The translations under genes and the position numbers were made by a program. Shown here in pieces: positions 47,944 to 59,179 of a stretch of 64,000 nt of DNA (positions within the stretch are counted from its first letter, which is position 1; every line of letters begins with the position of its first letter). The stretch is from positions 62,001 to 126,000 of the forward strand of contig ARYC01017170.1 of the NCBI GenBank assembly GCA_000711775.1, written 5' to 3'. Origin of the DNA: Oxytricha trifallax (Eukaryota; Ciliophora; Spirotrichea; Sporadotrichida; Oxytrichidae). The notes beneath the pieces were generated by a model, which worked only from the letters and a program-made list of their open reading frames with translations, ran no database searches and was not told where the DNA came from.

Positions 47944-49145
47944 ATTGCAACGACCTGGCACTTCTAAAACCTTATTACTGGGGCTTTGTATTTGAGATTT
48001 ATCGGGTACCCCTCTCCTTCGAAAAATTACTTTAAGTCGTCAATATTATCTTTGTCGCAAAAAATGTCTCTCTTTATTTCATCCATTATAACTATCTGTG
48101 GCTATGTGTTTGGTTTGCTAGAGTCAATGCAGAATGTTCTATTAAGTATCTTAAAGTCTTCTGTAATGAATATCTTTCTCAAGTACCGAGCAATAGTGGT
48201 TTTTCCAGTATTTGGCTGCCCAAATAGCCAGACGACATTGACTTTATCTGGACATTTTCTGAAAATTACTCTGTAAAGTTTATCAACTGCATCAAAATAC
48301 ATCATATCCTCAAGAGTCTGTTTATCAAGTCGAATCAAATTGGGAGATTAGGTATCAGAGCACTATAGGAAACTTAAAAGTGATTACAACTTTGATTGAA
48401 GTGGTTTGGGTTTTGAAACTATCAATTATTCGTAGCCTTAGTAAATGACAAGTTTTTTGTGATTCTAAACTATCTAATCGCAGACTTCCTTATTATCCTG
48501 GTACATCATATACATATCTCCCACTGTACTGACCTACTTTGTCCTCACTAGCTGTTTGAATGTGTCTTGAATTCTGCCTTGTGATTGAGAGGACATATTT
48601 GAGGAGGATCTCCTGCCTTGTGACTAAGAAGACATATTTGAAGAAGAACTTCTGCCATCTGGGGTTTTGGCAAAGACTTTAGCATGGGCAATGAATTCCT
48701 TGAAATGATCTGAATCCCCGCAGTGAAGTGTAATTTTATCATGGCTTGAGTAGAGTCTCCTTAGTTACACCTTTCCTAACACTGAATACGAGAAATTTAA
48801 ACTGGCTAGTTTCTTAAATCCACGCTACTCGGATCTGCTGAAGTAGTTTTTCGAAAGCCCAAGGCCATCTTCCATTAAATGTATCGATAAGTATTTCTTT
48901 ACTGAGTCTGGTAGAGTGCACAAGAATATGGTTGCATGACTAAACCTATCAGTTAATTTTGATACTATTTCCACCACTCGCGAATAAATGCTCTTTTCAT
49001 CATCGGTCTTTATCTCTAGTATAAACAGGTGTCGTTCGTTCAAGTGTAAGTCTTCTTTTTAGATCTGATATTTTTTCTCCATAGAAATTATTGATATTGC
49101 TAGGTAAATTCGAGGGGAACACACCGAGATAAAGACTTATTCCAT
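47944..49145 (-). CDS. Rep-like protein with SF3 helicase domain (virus- or plasmid-derived?)
   Basis: One open frame of about 400 codons (start 49145, alternative 49082) with TAA/TAG as Gln, ended only by the edge of TBE G. The C-terminal third is a superfamily 3 helicase: Walker A FGQPNTGKTT at 48196-48222, Walker B QIVIMDEIKRD near 48079-48096, then KQFFEGEGYPINLKYKAP, which fits the B' motif, and PVIRFQKCQVVA approaching motif C. In viral and plasmid Rep proteins this ATPase unwinds DNA at the origin. The N-terminal half has no HUH endonuclease motif I can recognise. A tandem 39-nt repeat encodes RSSSSNMSSQSQG twice (48574-48651). No spacers are seen, unlike the host genes around. It looks whole apart from the end lost at TBE G. 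A host gene is the alternative. Confidence 0.65.
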
Positions 49146-49221
49146 CACCCATTTAAATTTTAGATTAATCAAATTATATATAATTCCTAATAATCTTGCA
49201 CTTTATAAATGACTTTCAGAT

Positions 49222-49350
49222 TTGTACAATTATTAAAAAAAAAACTAATTAAAACTAAACTGTTTAATCGTACAACTGTACAAATATAGGTACGCCTTAA
49301 TATTAAAAAAACTAAAATTTTAAAACTGTACAATCGTACAACTGTACAAT
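49222..49350. promoter_or_regulatory. GTACAA iteron-like array upstream of the Rep-like gene
   Basis: GTACAA occurs at 49224, 49270, 49278, 49328, 49336 and 49344. Within clusters the period is exactly 8 bp, and the first is the palindrome TTGTACAA. The array starts about 77 bp upstream of the first ATG of the minus-strand Rep-like gene and lies in AT-rich DNA. Short spaced repeats beside a rep gene are typical of Rep binding sites (iterons) at an origin; that function is inference. Confidence 0.5.
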
Positions 49351-52300
49351 CTTGGTTATAATTATTTATTATAATAAAAGTTAAAATTAAAAGTGTACTA
49401 ACCAAATTAGAATTAAAAGCTGATCAAATTAGTGCGAGTTATAATTATTAATATTATAATCATATATATGAATTTCTTGAATTTCCTAATATTATCTATT
49501 TTAACATTATTAGAATTATAAGTAATTATATTTTAAATGCAAAATTTTAAGTTTTATTTTATATATAATAATCTAATATTAATGAATTTGAAACTAACCT
49601 TAATTAATTTATATAAGTTATTATATTCATATTATATCATAATAGTTTTATTTATAAAATTATATAAGTTGTAAAATTTTATTCTCATAAAATCACAAAG
49701 TTTTATTGTAAAAAAATTTAGGAAAATTAATCAATTACACAATTAAAAAATACAACCGTAAATGATCTGCTGGACTAAATTTTTCTTAGAAATTAATAAA
49801 TTATTTTTTAATAAAATCAATAATTTCATCTTTTTTTTTTAAAAATAATAATTAAGATATTTTTAAATTAGATAAAATATATAATAAGCTTATAAAATCT
49901 GAGTTAAGTAATAATTTAAAATATAAAAGGTTTATTATTTACAAACTATTATTAATTTCTATATTTTTACAAATAATATAAATAATAAAATAAAATTATA
50001 ATATGATATACCTATCAGTTCTATAATTAATTAAAATTAATATTAAAATAAAATAGATTCATCAAATATTGCAATTTAATCATAAATTATAGAATTAAAA
50101 TTATTAATTATCAAATAAAAAAGAAAATAATAATGAAATATTTTATTTTTTTTACAATTATCATATATAATTATATGTAAATTTTTCAATGATTCCAATT
50201 CTTAACCCAAGATTTTTCCTAATATTTTTGAATCATCCTATTTCAAATTCCATTAATTAAATTGATATACTGGGTCTTATTCAATTTTTTAGGCAAGAAT
50301 TTAGATTAATATGGAGTTCTTTTGCAGAATGATCAATCGATTATAGATTAAAAAAAAATATAATTAATTAAAAATTTATAAATCAATTTAAAGAAAAGTA
50401 AAATAATAAAAATTTACAGAATTCAATAAGAAATTGTTTTAGTTCTTTTATTTTGAAAGATGAAACTTTTACATTTTTTAAAAATATATTGGAAATAAAA
50501 TCAAACAAAACTCATTCATTATTAAAACTATAATTTCAAATAATAGAAAATAAAAATAATAAAATATTATAAATTTATATCTTCTGATTAAAATTTTTGT
50601 TTAAATTTTAAAGGTTAAATATCTGCATGATCTTTGTTTTTTTAATTTATCACTTTTTTTAAAAATATTTTATCATATAATATCTCAGTTAAAAAATAAG
50701 TCAATATATAATAGCAAAATAACTTAAATTACTAAAGATTTTAAATAAAATAACAATTAAAAAATTTTAAATAAGCTAAAAATAACATCATCTATGATTT
50801 AATAAATATTAAAATTCTAGAATAATATGGTACCTATGAGAACCTATTATACTATTGCTTAAATTAATTAATGAATATTACTTTTCTTTTTAAAGTTTTA
50901 CTAATTACGTTTAGATTTCTAAACTATTCATTTAATATTTATTGGATTCATGAATTATGTTTAAACATAATATAATAACCACGAAATCCTCAAATTAAGG
51001 ATTATTTAGTTAATGTTTCTATATTCTTCTGGAACTATTTAAATCTATTTAGAATTGAAGGAATATTTATAAACGGATCTTAGGATTCTAATTTTTAAGA
51101 TGATTTATGTTAAAGCTTTATATTATAATTTGCCACATTACCTATTTTGGAAATTGAAATGTAATCATAATTTTATGTCTTAAAAAATTAATTAATCATT
51201 TATAAGTATAGTTAAAATGATTATGCTAAACTTTAATATATATTATTAAGCTTCATCGCCAACAATTTAAAAGATGGTGATAAAGCTAGAATATTATTAT
51301 AATTTCTAAATAATCAACTAAAGAAATTTAAATAGTTTTTAAACAAGTGATTGTTTAACTTTAAAAATTTAATTTTCTTATTTATTTTATTTGAAGGTTT
51401 TTAAAATATGTCTATTTAAATTAATCCATTATATTTGATTTATGGGTTAACAGTTCCGATTAAGAATTAAATTTTACTAAAATTAATCCATAATAAAAAT
51501 AATAGTGAGAATTGTAAAATAATATGAATATTTACAACGATGTCTATTAAAACTACAAAGTACAGGATGTTCACTGAAAATGAACCAAAATAATAATAAA
51601 ATAAAAATTGGATGGTCAGATTAATCATAAATAATTTTAAATATCTAAAATTAATAAAAATAATAATTTAATTTAGAACAATTAAATTATTTAAATTCTT
51701 ATTATAATAGTCATACTTTAATTTTAATGAATCAGTAGTTTAATTTGATAAGTTAAAAGATAGATAATTTTTATAATACTTTTGTAATATTTTTATGTTT
51801 TAATTACAAATTGAAAACATTATATCAACTATAATTAGTCAATGAACTCAATAAATTTTTAATTTTAACTAAGAAAACGACATTATATATTTTTTACTAT
51901 TTAATAAAATAATATAAAAATCTCAATTTAAATTGACTCCAATAAGTTAAGAAAAGATGTTTAGCAAATGAAAAACTACAATAATAATTCCTAACAATAA
52001 AGGTTCGTATTACAAAATAATTTATGAGTATGAAATGCTCTGACAACAGCTATAAATTAAATTTGATGCCAAATAATTAAAAGATTATAATTATACAAAA
52101 CAATTTTCATATAATTCAAGTGTTTTATTAATTTTTAATATTAATAAATACTTATTTTTAATAATCATTTATTAAATGTAACAAATAAATAAATAATAAA
52201 ACTTTCAAATAAAAAAATACTTTATAAAATAAGATACTGAAGGTAAAATAATATATTTAAGGTTATTATATAAAATTTCAATTAATCATTCTTTTTTCTA

Positions 52301-53645
52301 ACTAAAATATATTATAATCAACACTATTTAATAGATATTTCAAGTTAACTTTTCACCGTATTTATTTGAATTAAAAATATTCAATTTAATTATTATTAAA
52401 TAAACTCCTGAAAATAGTATTTAAATACAGTGTTTATTGATTTATATATCATATTTTTGAATATATTAGAGCAAATAAAAAAACTTTAATTTAAAAAAAT
52501 AGATAATTATTTGCTCTTTTGTGAAACTTAAATTAATAACGATAATTTTTTTAAGATTCAATAAATAAAGATTATATAGGGAAAATTAATTATAAAATTA
52601 AGTAAAAATATATTTTTTAACAAAAATAATTTAATTGTGAATACCATCATAATAAACCATAAATATTTTTTAAAAATGCAGGGGGATAATCTGACCCAAA
52701 ACCTTTTTTTAATAATTATTTATATTTACATATAGAAATATATATTTATGATTTTATTAAACTTTGTTTTTAGTTTGGGTATATTATTGGGAGAATATAT
52801 TTAATCATAATTATATAAATTTATTCAAGTTTTACATTCTATAATAAGAAATAAAATTTATTGATTAAAAGGTGTAAAAATAAAAACTTCATTTTTATTT
52901 TTTCTTCCCATTATTTGTTGATCTATTCATTTAAATAACATATAATTAATATTAATTTTGATGGGGGGGAGGTTTTCTGCCTCTGTGCAGTTTCCTGTCT
53001 ACTTAAAAGTTTTCCTGCCTAAAACATCAAAATGTATATCGTACTTAAACATTTAATATTATTTATCTTGATTGATAAAATTACTTATGTTTAAATAAGA
53101 CATTATTATATCATAATTGATGATATAATTTTGAGAAATTTACTAGTATTATATGTTTTTATGTAGGGCAAGGAATTTACCCCCATTAAGTATATTTAAC
53201 ACCACATGGGAAGTTAACTTTTCATCCCAATTTTTTTAAAAAGAAATAAGATGATGTAAATAAATAATTATAATAAATAAATATTATAAAAGATATTATC
53301 AGTGTCATACAATTTATAATATTTATTTCTAAGTTTAATTTTGCTTGAATAATCTGCATAATTTATTGCAAAAATTATATTATATCTTATTAAATAGTTT
53401 ATTTGTTAAATTTATTTCAAAGTCTTAAATTTTTTATTAATATTAATGCCTTTGCCTTAAGTTTATTTCTTTTCAATTTAATTAATATATTTTGGCGATA
53501 AAACAAACATGAATTATAATAACATCTTTAAAAAAATAAGTTATTAACGAAAAATTAAATAAATTTAATTAACAGTCGTATTATTGTTTAAGAAATTACC
53601 CAAATGCTTTTAGATTTTTAGCATGGGCAATTAATAACTTAATAC
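49351..53645. other. AT-rich region without recognisable genes
   Basis: More than 4 kb of roughly 80-85% AT sequence. I see no frame with amino-acid composition like the genes elsewhere. Short G-tract islands at about 52679 and 52963 recall MITE ends, the latter followed by an inverted C-tract near 53180, but no target duplication could be placed. Confidence 0.6.
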
Positions 53646-54101
53646 GGGGGGAGGGGAAGTTTCCTGCACTTTTTTTTAATTTTTTAATTGTTAATTATTT
53701 TTAATTGAATTAATCTTTATAACAACTATCAACCAACTTCGGGACTAATTTCATTGTTATAATTATACTTTAATTTATTAATCAATAGTCAATATCTATC
53801 TTAATATTTCAAATACTTTGACATTTTTCATCTGATAGTTGTAGGTTCTGTCTTTCAAGTATTATATTGCTTTACTGTGGTAATTCCAAATATTATATCT
53901 AATTGTTAGTGTATTTCTGATTCAATTTATCTTTTCTTACCATGCCTGTATAATTTTAGACTTTATTTTCATGAGCTACTTCAATGATGAACAATATGCT
54001 CTTAATATTTTATGGGTCATAAAAAATTAAATTAGTTTATTTATGTATAATTTATTAAATTTAACATAAATAAAAAAATGAGTGCAGGAAACTTACCCCC
54101 C
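53646..54101. mobile_element. MITE with G-tract ends and 8-bp target duplication
   Basis: The left end GGGGGGAGGGGAAGTTTCCT (then GCACTTTTTTT) is mirrored at the right by AAAAAAATGAGTGCAGGAAA (then CTTACCCCCC). CTTAATAC flanks both sides (53638-53645 and 54102-54109). It shares its ends with the 13663 copy but has an unrelated-looking, slightly longer interior without an open frame. Confidence 0.8.
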
Positions 54102-54976
54102 CTTAATACAAATAAATAATATATATATTGTTCAATAGAAAAAATACATAAATATTATAATTTTATTATAAATTAATAAAGGATTTGGATCTTCTGTTAT
54201 TTAGTTATACTATGATTATATTGATATTACTAATAAATATTATAATTTATATCATAATAACTCTAAGTATCAAAAGACAGAGTTTGCTAAAATTCTAAAA
54301 ACGACACTTATATTTGTAAAAAAAATAATATACAAATAAGAGTATTATTAATTACTTTTGATATTTAGAATTTAATTATAAATTATTAATGCTTATATTA
54401 TTAATTTAAAATAAAAAGAATTGAATCGTGTGAGTTTTTTATAGATTGTACTTAATATTAATTTATCAAAAATATACTGAAAGACTAAATAACAGAGAGT
54501 GTATAAAGTATTTAATAATGATAATAAATCACTAAAAAAATAAATTTGATAATTGGTATTCTATTTCCAGTATTTATTTCTAAAATACCTCTTTCTGAAT
54601 GCAGTAGGTTAGCTAAAATAATAATTTTTCCTTTATCAATTGTTCACAAATTTTATCTTTTAAGTCTTGCATTCAGTACTGTCAATTAAATTGATATAAA
54701 TAACAATTATATAACTGTGATAAAATAGTTTTAATATAAAGAGACAATAAAATATTGAATGGAGTAAAAATATATAATACTATTTAATTAAAATAGAATA
54801 ATAATTACATGTTGATGAAAATATATCAAATAAATAATTCTATGTTTTTTTGAGAAAAAAAACTAATCTTATTACAATTATCAATTTTATTTTTTGAATG
54901 AAAATGAATTTACTTAGAAATTATTGAAAAATTAAAGAAATTTAATAATTCTATCAGAATTTTATTCTTAATGAAT

Positions 54977-55845
54977 CAAAACCCCAAAACCCTTTCAGTA
55001 GTTTGATTGAGTTTGTGATTGATAAAAGATTGATAAAAGTAGACTATTAATGCATAATTTATTATGGTTTTAATAGGGTTTATGTAGAGGTTTAATGTTT
55101 AAATAATAGTAATTTAAGTGAGTATATGCGAGGTTTTGGTTCAGTTAACGACAGTGAGTATATATATTTATTGTTTATGTTGCGATATTGATGTGATGAA
55201 TATAGTTATCAACTCAGATCTATTCTAAATTACATAACTATTGCAAGACTGCTCCATAAATCTCCTGCTACTGTTAGGTCACACTGTCTATTATCATTGA
55301 ATTTAAAGAGATAACATCTTAATTCTAAGCCTTACCGACCCTTTAAATTTTAGCTGCGTCACATTAATTATCTTATTAATGATAAGACTCTTAAATACTG
55401 AGCTCATTTCTCTCTGGCCTAGAGAGCTGTGATGTTTCATCGCCAATATCCTGAGCTTCACATATCTGCTTTATCTATAACTAAAATTTATAAAAATAAT
55501 AGAATTTCCTACAAGACAGTCAGTCGCATATAGAGAGTGATAGACTTTAATGTTCCATTTTATAAGACTAATTTAAATTATATATTCGATTAAATATTCA
55601 TAGGGCTTAAGATCAAAATATTAAGTTCATACACGCTGATGAGGCAGTATTTACATTCAATACTTTTATATCTAGTTATCATCAGGTACAGTCATATTTC
55701 TTTGATTTACAATTTTTTTCAGAGATAAGTGCGTCTACTATGAGACTGTTTTGTTCGTCTATAGATTTTCAAATAATAATTTAAAGACTCAAGAAAGGAA
55801 TATGTAAGGTTTATCATAATACCCTGTGTTAATTGTATCAAAACA
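54977..55845 (+). mobile_element. TBE I, left end and partial transposase only
   Basis: It begins CAAAACCCCAAAACCC after AAT (54974-54976) with the C/D subterminal sequence. A decayed transposase follows, alignable with C to about 55845 (CGCTGATGAGGCAGTATTTA at about 55635, containing the first Asp; weak match around the second Asp). There the similarity ends without a right terminus. Many small gaps suggest an old, truncated copy. Confidence 0.85.
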
Positions 55846-55849
55846 TTTC

Positions 55850-57050
55850 AATTACAATTTGCTATGATCCCTCCATAAATCCCAATAAAAAATGGTTAAC
55901 TTTCAACTTTTATTATCATATTTTTATAAAACTACTGAATTAGTTTAGGTTATTGAACAAAGCCGATGTAGTTTCAACAACCAGACTTCTGAACAATTAT
56001 ATCATAAATTTTAAGTTTAATTAATAAATTTCAAAAGATTATAAGAATAAAATGCAAAATTAATATAAGAAATTAGAAATTAAAATTATCAATAAAATGA
56101 TAAAATTAGAGATTAAATCATGTGATTATTATTATTTTTACAAAGTAATTAAATAATAAAATTTGTAAAAAATTACTTTATTATTTAAAATTCTTTTAGA
56201 ATATTTATAATTTATATAAATAACCTACAGATTGAAGGAGTACGGAAATTAATACTGATGCTTCAAAAGTTCCACATTACAATTTGACATAAATTTGTTC
56301 TTTCGACTTTTCACACTTTCCTAAATAAACTCTGATAGAGGTGATACCTATATATGGTATGAAGGAAAATACTATTTTATAATTTTTTAATGTAACATAA
56401 TGGAACTCTCTATGAAGAGTCTCACTGTCCTGTACGCTGCATAACTAATTTCCTAATTAATACTTAAATAAATTATATATTACTATAATAATTAACAATA
56501 ATTAATTTCGTAAATTAGTATTTTGATTATAAAGCTACTTTATCTTAATATTGATATATTCTTTTTATAAATAAGATAATTTATAAATAAGAAAATACAC
56601 TGATTTTATATTACAAAATAACTCCCTTAATATTTTATATATTGTTTATTTTGTCAACAATATTAAAAATTTCTCCATTTAAGAGTATGAGAAAATAAAT
56701 CAATATAGAATTTATAAAAACTAATAATTTTCTTTACATAATATAAAAAAATTAAAAATATGCTAAATAAGGTAAATTGTGCTAGTATCCAGTTGACATT
56801 CTATAAGAAAAATTTTAATTTTGAAATTATTTGATATGAATACTATTTTATTTCCAAAATTAAATTAAGTTTTTTTATAATATTAGGAATACATTTGATA
56901 AGGGAAATTGAATTAAAATTTTTAATTATTAATTCACTTCACTTATGTTTTTGGTAAATGTCTCGAAAAACTAACAATGTTATACTCTATTGATAGCTCA
57001 TTAAAATTAAGACGGTTTTTATAATTGCTATAATTAATTTATATCTTTAC
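55850..57050. other. AT-rich region, nothing recognised
   Basis: High AT, no conserved frame, no inverted repeat of note. It may be spacer between the TBE I remnant and the coding piece at 57053. Confidence 0.5.
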
Positions 57051-57052
57051 CC

Positions 57053-57815
57053 AAGCGAGAAAATCCCATTATTCTAAATTGGAAGTTAGCTTAAAATAAA
57101 AAATCTCGCTTCCTGGGATGATTATGAAATATTGGCAAAAGCAAAGTCCAGTTTAAATTACGGGATATAACTTAGAATTAACTCAGATTTGAATGATGAA
57201 TTACTCTGGATTTCGTAACTTCCATGATTTTAAAATTTAATTAATTTAATTATAAATCATTTTCACAATTGAATTTATTCCTTCAATAATAGCATTTAAA
57301 TATAACTAAGCAATATTATATATATTAAGAAAAATAAACATATAGTAGTTTTATTACTTCTTCTACTTGAATAAAGGCAATTTATTTTCAAGCAAATAAG
57401 TTGTATGCAAATGAAAAGTTAAAAATTTTGAAAAATATATAATATTTTAGAAATTTAGAATGAAAAGAAGAAGAAAAAATGATATTAATTACAAACGCTT
57501 CAAAAAAGATAGCTTATCACATGATTTGAATAGCATGATTTTTATTTACACTAGAATACGAATTGATTCATTCATTAACGATAAAAAGGATCTCGTCTAT
57601 TACCTAAGGGGACAGCTTATATTCAAATCAAGAATGAAGGACTTGAAGAATTATCAGTAATTTTGTAGCCTATAATGACTCTAGGGATAAGTTTGAACAA
57701 AAGATTATCTTTCTGACTCTATTTTGTCATCATTGGTTGTAAATAACATAAACTAGTAAAATGCTTTCAATTTGGGATCAAAATGTTAAATCATTTCAAT
57801 TAATAATTAGTTTCA
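57053..57815 (+). CDS. Unknown protein, MDS fragments
   Basis: Two pieces look protein-coding. 57053-57230 reads PSEKIPLFQIGSQLKIKN, then SWDDYEILAKAKSSLNYG, and ends at TGA. 57640-57815 reads SNFVAYNDSRDKFEQKIIFL, then HHWLQITQTSKMLSIWDQNV. Between them 57460-57650 carries a very basic frame (MKRRRKNDINYKRFKKDS). Frame changes separate all three, as expected for spacers, but I could not place pointers. The family is not recognised. They may join the piece at 61560 in one gene, since strand and style agree. Confidence 0.45.
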
Positions 57816-58392
57816 TTTAATAACATATTTATACTATAATAATTTTAATTAAAAATTTTTTATATTAAAAAGATGCAAAAACGAATAAAAATTATATTAA
57901 TTTAATATTTATAAATAAAAAAAAACAAATTTCACTATTTATATTAATAAAGTGTAAAAAAAAATATTATAAATTTATTTTATTTCAGCTTAATATTTTA
58001 ATTAAATAATTAATTTGTAATAAATTTAATTATTCAAAAGATATAAAAATAAAAATAATAAAATATTTGTTATATAATCAAATATAATATATTTAATTTA
58101 TTACTATTGTATTATTAATTAAATTTACCAGAGGATTATGAATAATTATGAAGGGTACAAGACTAATGGTCCTTATAATTTAATAATTTTTGTTTTTTTT
58201 TAGTTAGTTTACAATTCAACATCAAATATTAGAATAAGAAGGAAATTGGAACTCAGATTTTTTATAATTTATTTTTTTATTTCCCTATTACTATATTTTA
58301 TTTAAATATATATTTAATTATTAGTTTGAATTTATTTTAATTGATAAATTCTATTGCAATGCTATTTAATGAATACATTTGATTTGGGAAAA

Positions 58393-58744
58393 TAATTTAT
58401 AATTAATTAATTAAATAATTAAAATCGTGGCAGTTAGCTTTCTGGAAACCCTGACAATATGATACTTGTTCGATAGAGATTTCAAAATTAGCTGGACTTT
58501 ACTATTGGCTGTTTGCCTCTATCGTATCATAGGAGTGAGTTAAATTGAGTTTAACTTTTGGTAATTGTTTAGTCGTTTTTAATGGTCAAATTAAACTCAA
58601 TTTAACTTACTCCTACGATACGATAGAGGCAAACAGCCAATAGTAAAGTCCAACTAATTTTGAAATCTCTATCAAACAAGTATCAGGGTTTCCAGAAAGT
58701 TAACTGCCATGATTTTAATTATTTAATTAATTAATTATAAATTA
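58393..58744. repeat. Near-perfect 160-bp palindrome
   Basis: The left arm 58393-58554 and right arm 58591-58744 are almost perfect reverse complements around a 36-bp loop. The left arm has a 7-8 bp insertion (CAATATGA) and a few substitutions. The inner arms are less AT-rich than the surroundings (CTATTGGCTGTTTGCCTCTA). No coding potential. The similarity of the arms indicates a recent inverted duplication or a young foldback element. Confidence 0.85.
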
Positions 58745-58755
58745 AGTCTTATATA

Positions 58756-59175
58756 TTATGTGCAGACAAAACCATGGAGCAGCAACCAGTGCAGTGACCG
58801 ACAAAGTAGAGAGTGCAAGGGACATGGCCCCCAGGAAGGGACCACCCCTACTCACACACGCAGACAAAGGGTGGTGCCGAAGAGCCAAGTACTACTACTT
58901 CAGGTGTTAGAACTAGTGTTAACACCAGAGATCTCAGAAGACTCAGAACTAAATGCGAAAAGACAAAGAGAATTCTCTCAAAAAATACTTGCTCAGGATG
59001 AACTTTTCAACAACTACTACTCCATTGCGGATGACAAAGAGCAATTCGCAATTTCTAATTGTACTTAATCTGTGAGCTATAACAACACCGATTCACTGAT
59101 AGCGTGGGTAAAAATTATCAGTGAGCCCGGTAATTCTGTAGACATGCCTAAGGGAAATTCAAACTAACTAATAAA
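58756..59175 (+). CDS. Open frame in a GC-richer island, function unknown
   Basis: A 420-bp island that is markedly richer in G and C than its flanks begins directly after the palindrome. One frame is open for about 135 codons from 58760 (MQTKPWSSNQCSDRQSRECK) through LAQDELFNNYYSIADDKEQF and LIAWVKIISEPGNSVDMP. A second frame from 58756 is also long, so the coding frame is uncertain. Composition this different suggests either a coding MDS under strong selection or a recent import. Confidence 0.35.
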
Positions 59176-59179
59176 TGTT

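Noticed and set aside
47986-48276. A 96-codon plus-strand frame opposite the Rep-like gene
   Set aside because: The minus strand carries ordered SF3 motifs over the same bases; the plus frame has none and is a shadow.
48390-48416. A telomere-like GGTTTGGGTTTTG that could be the end of another TBE
   Set aside because: It lies inside the open Rep-like frame and encodes SKPKPLQSK in phase with the motifs on both sides. No ANT duplication or subterminal TBE sequence accompanies it.
52963-53190. A third complete MITE between GGGGGGG and CCCCC
   Set aside because: The arms match poorly beyond the G/C runs and the flanking 8-mers differ (ATTTTGAT against ATTAAGTA), so it was kept only as a note.
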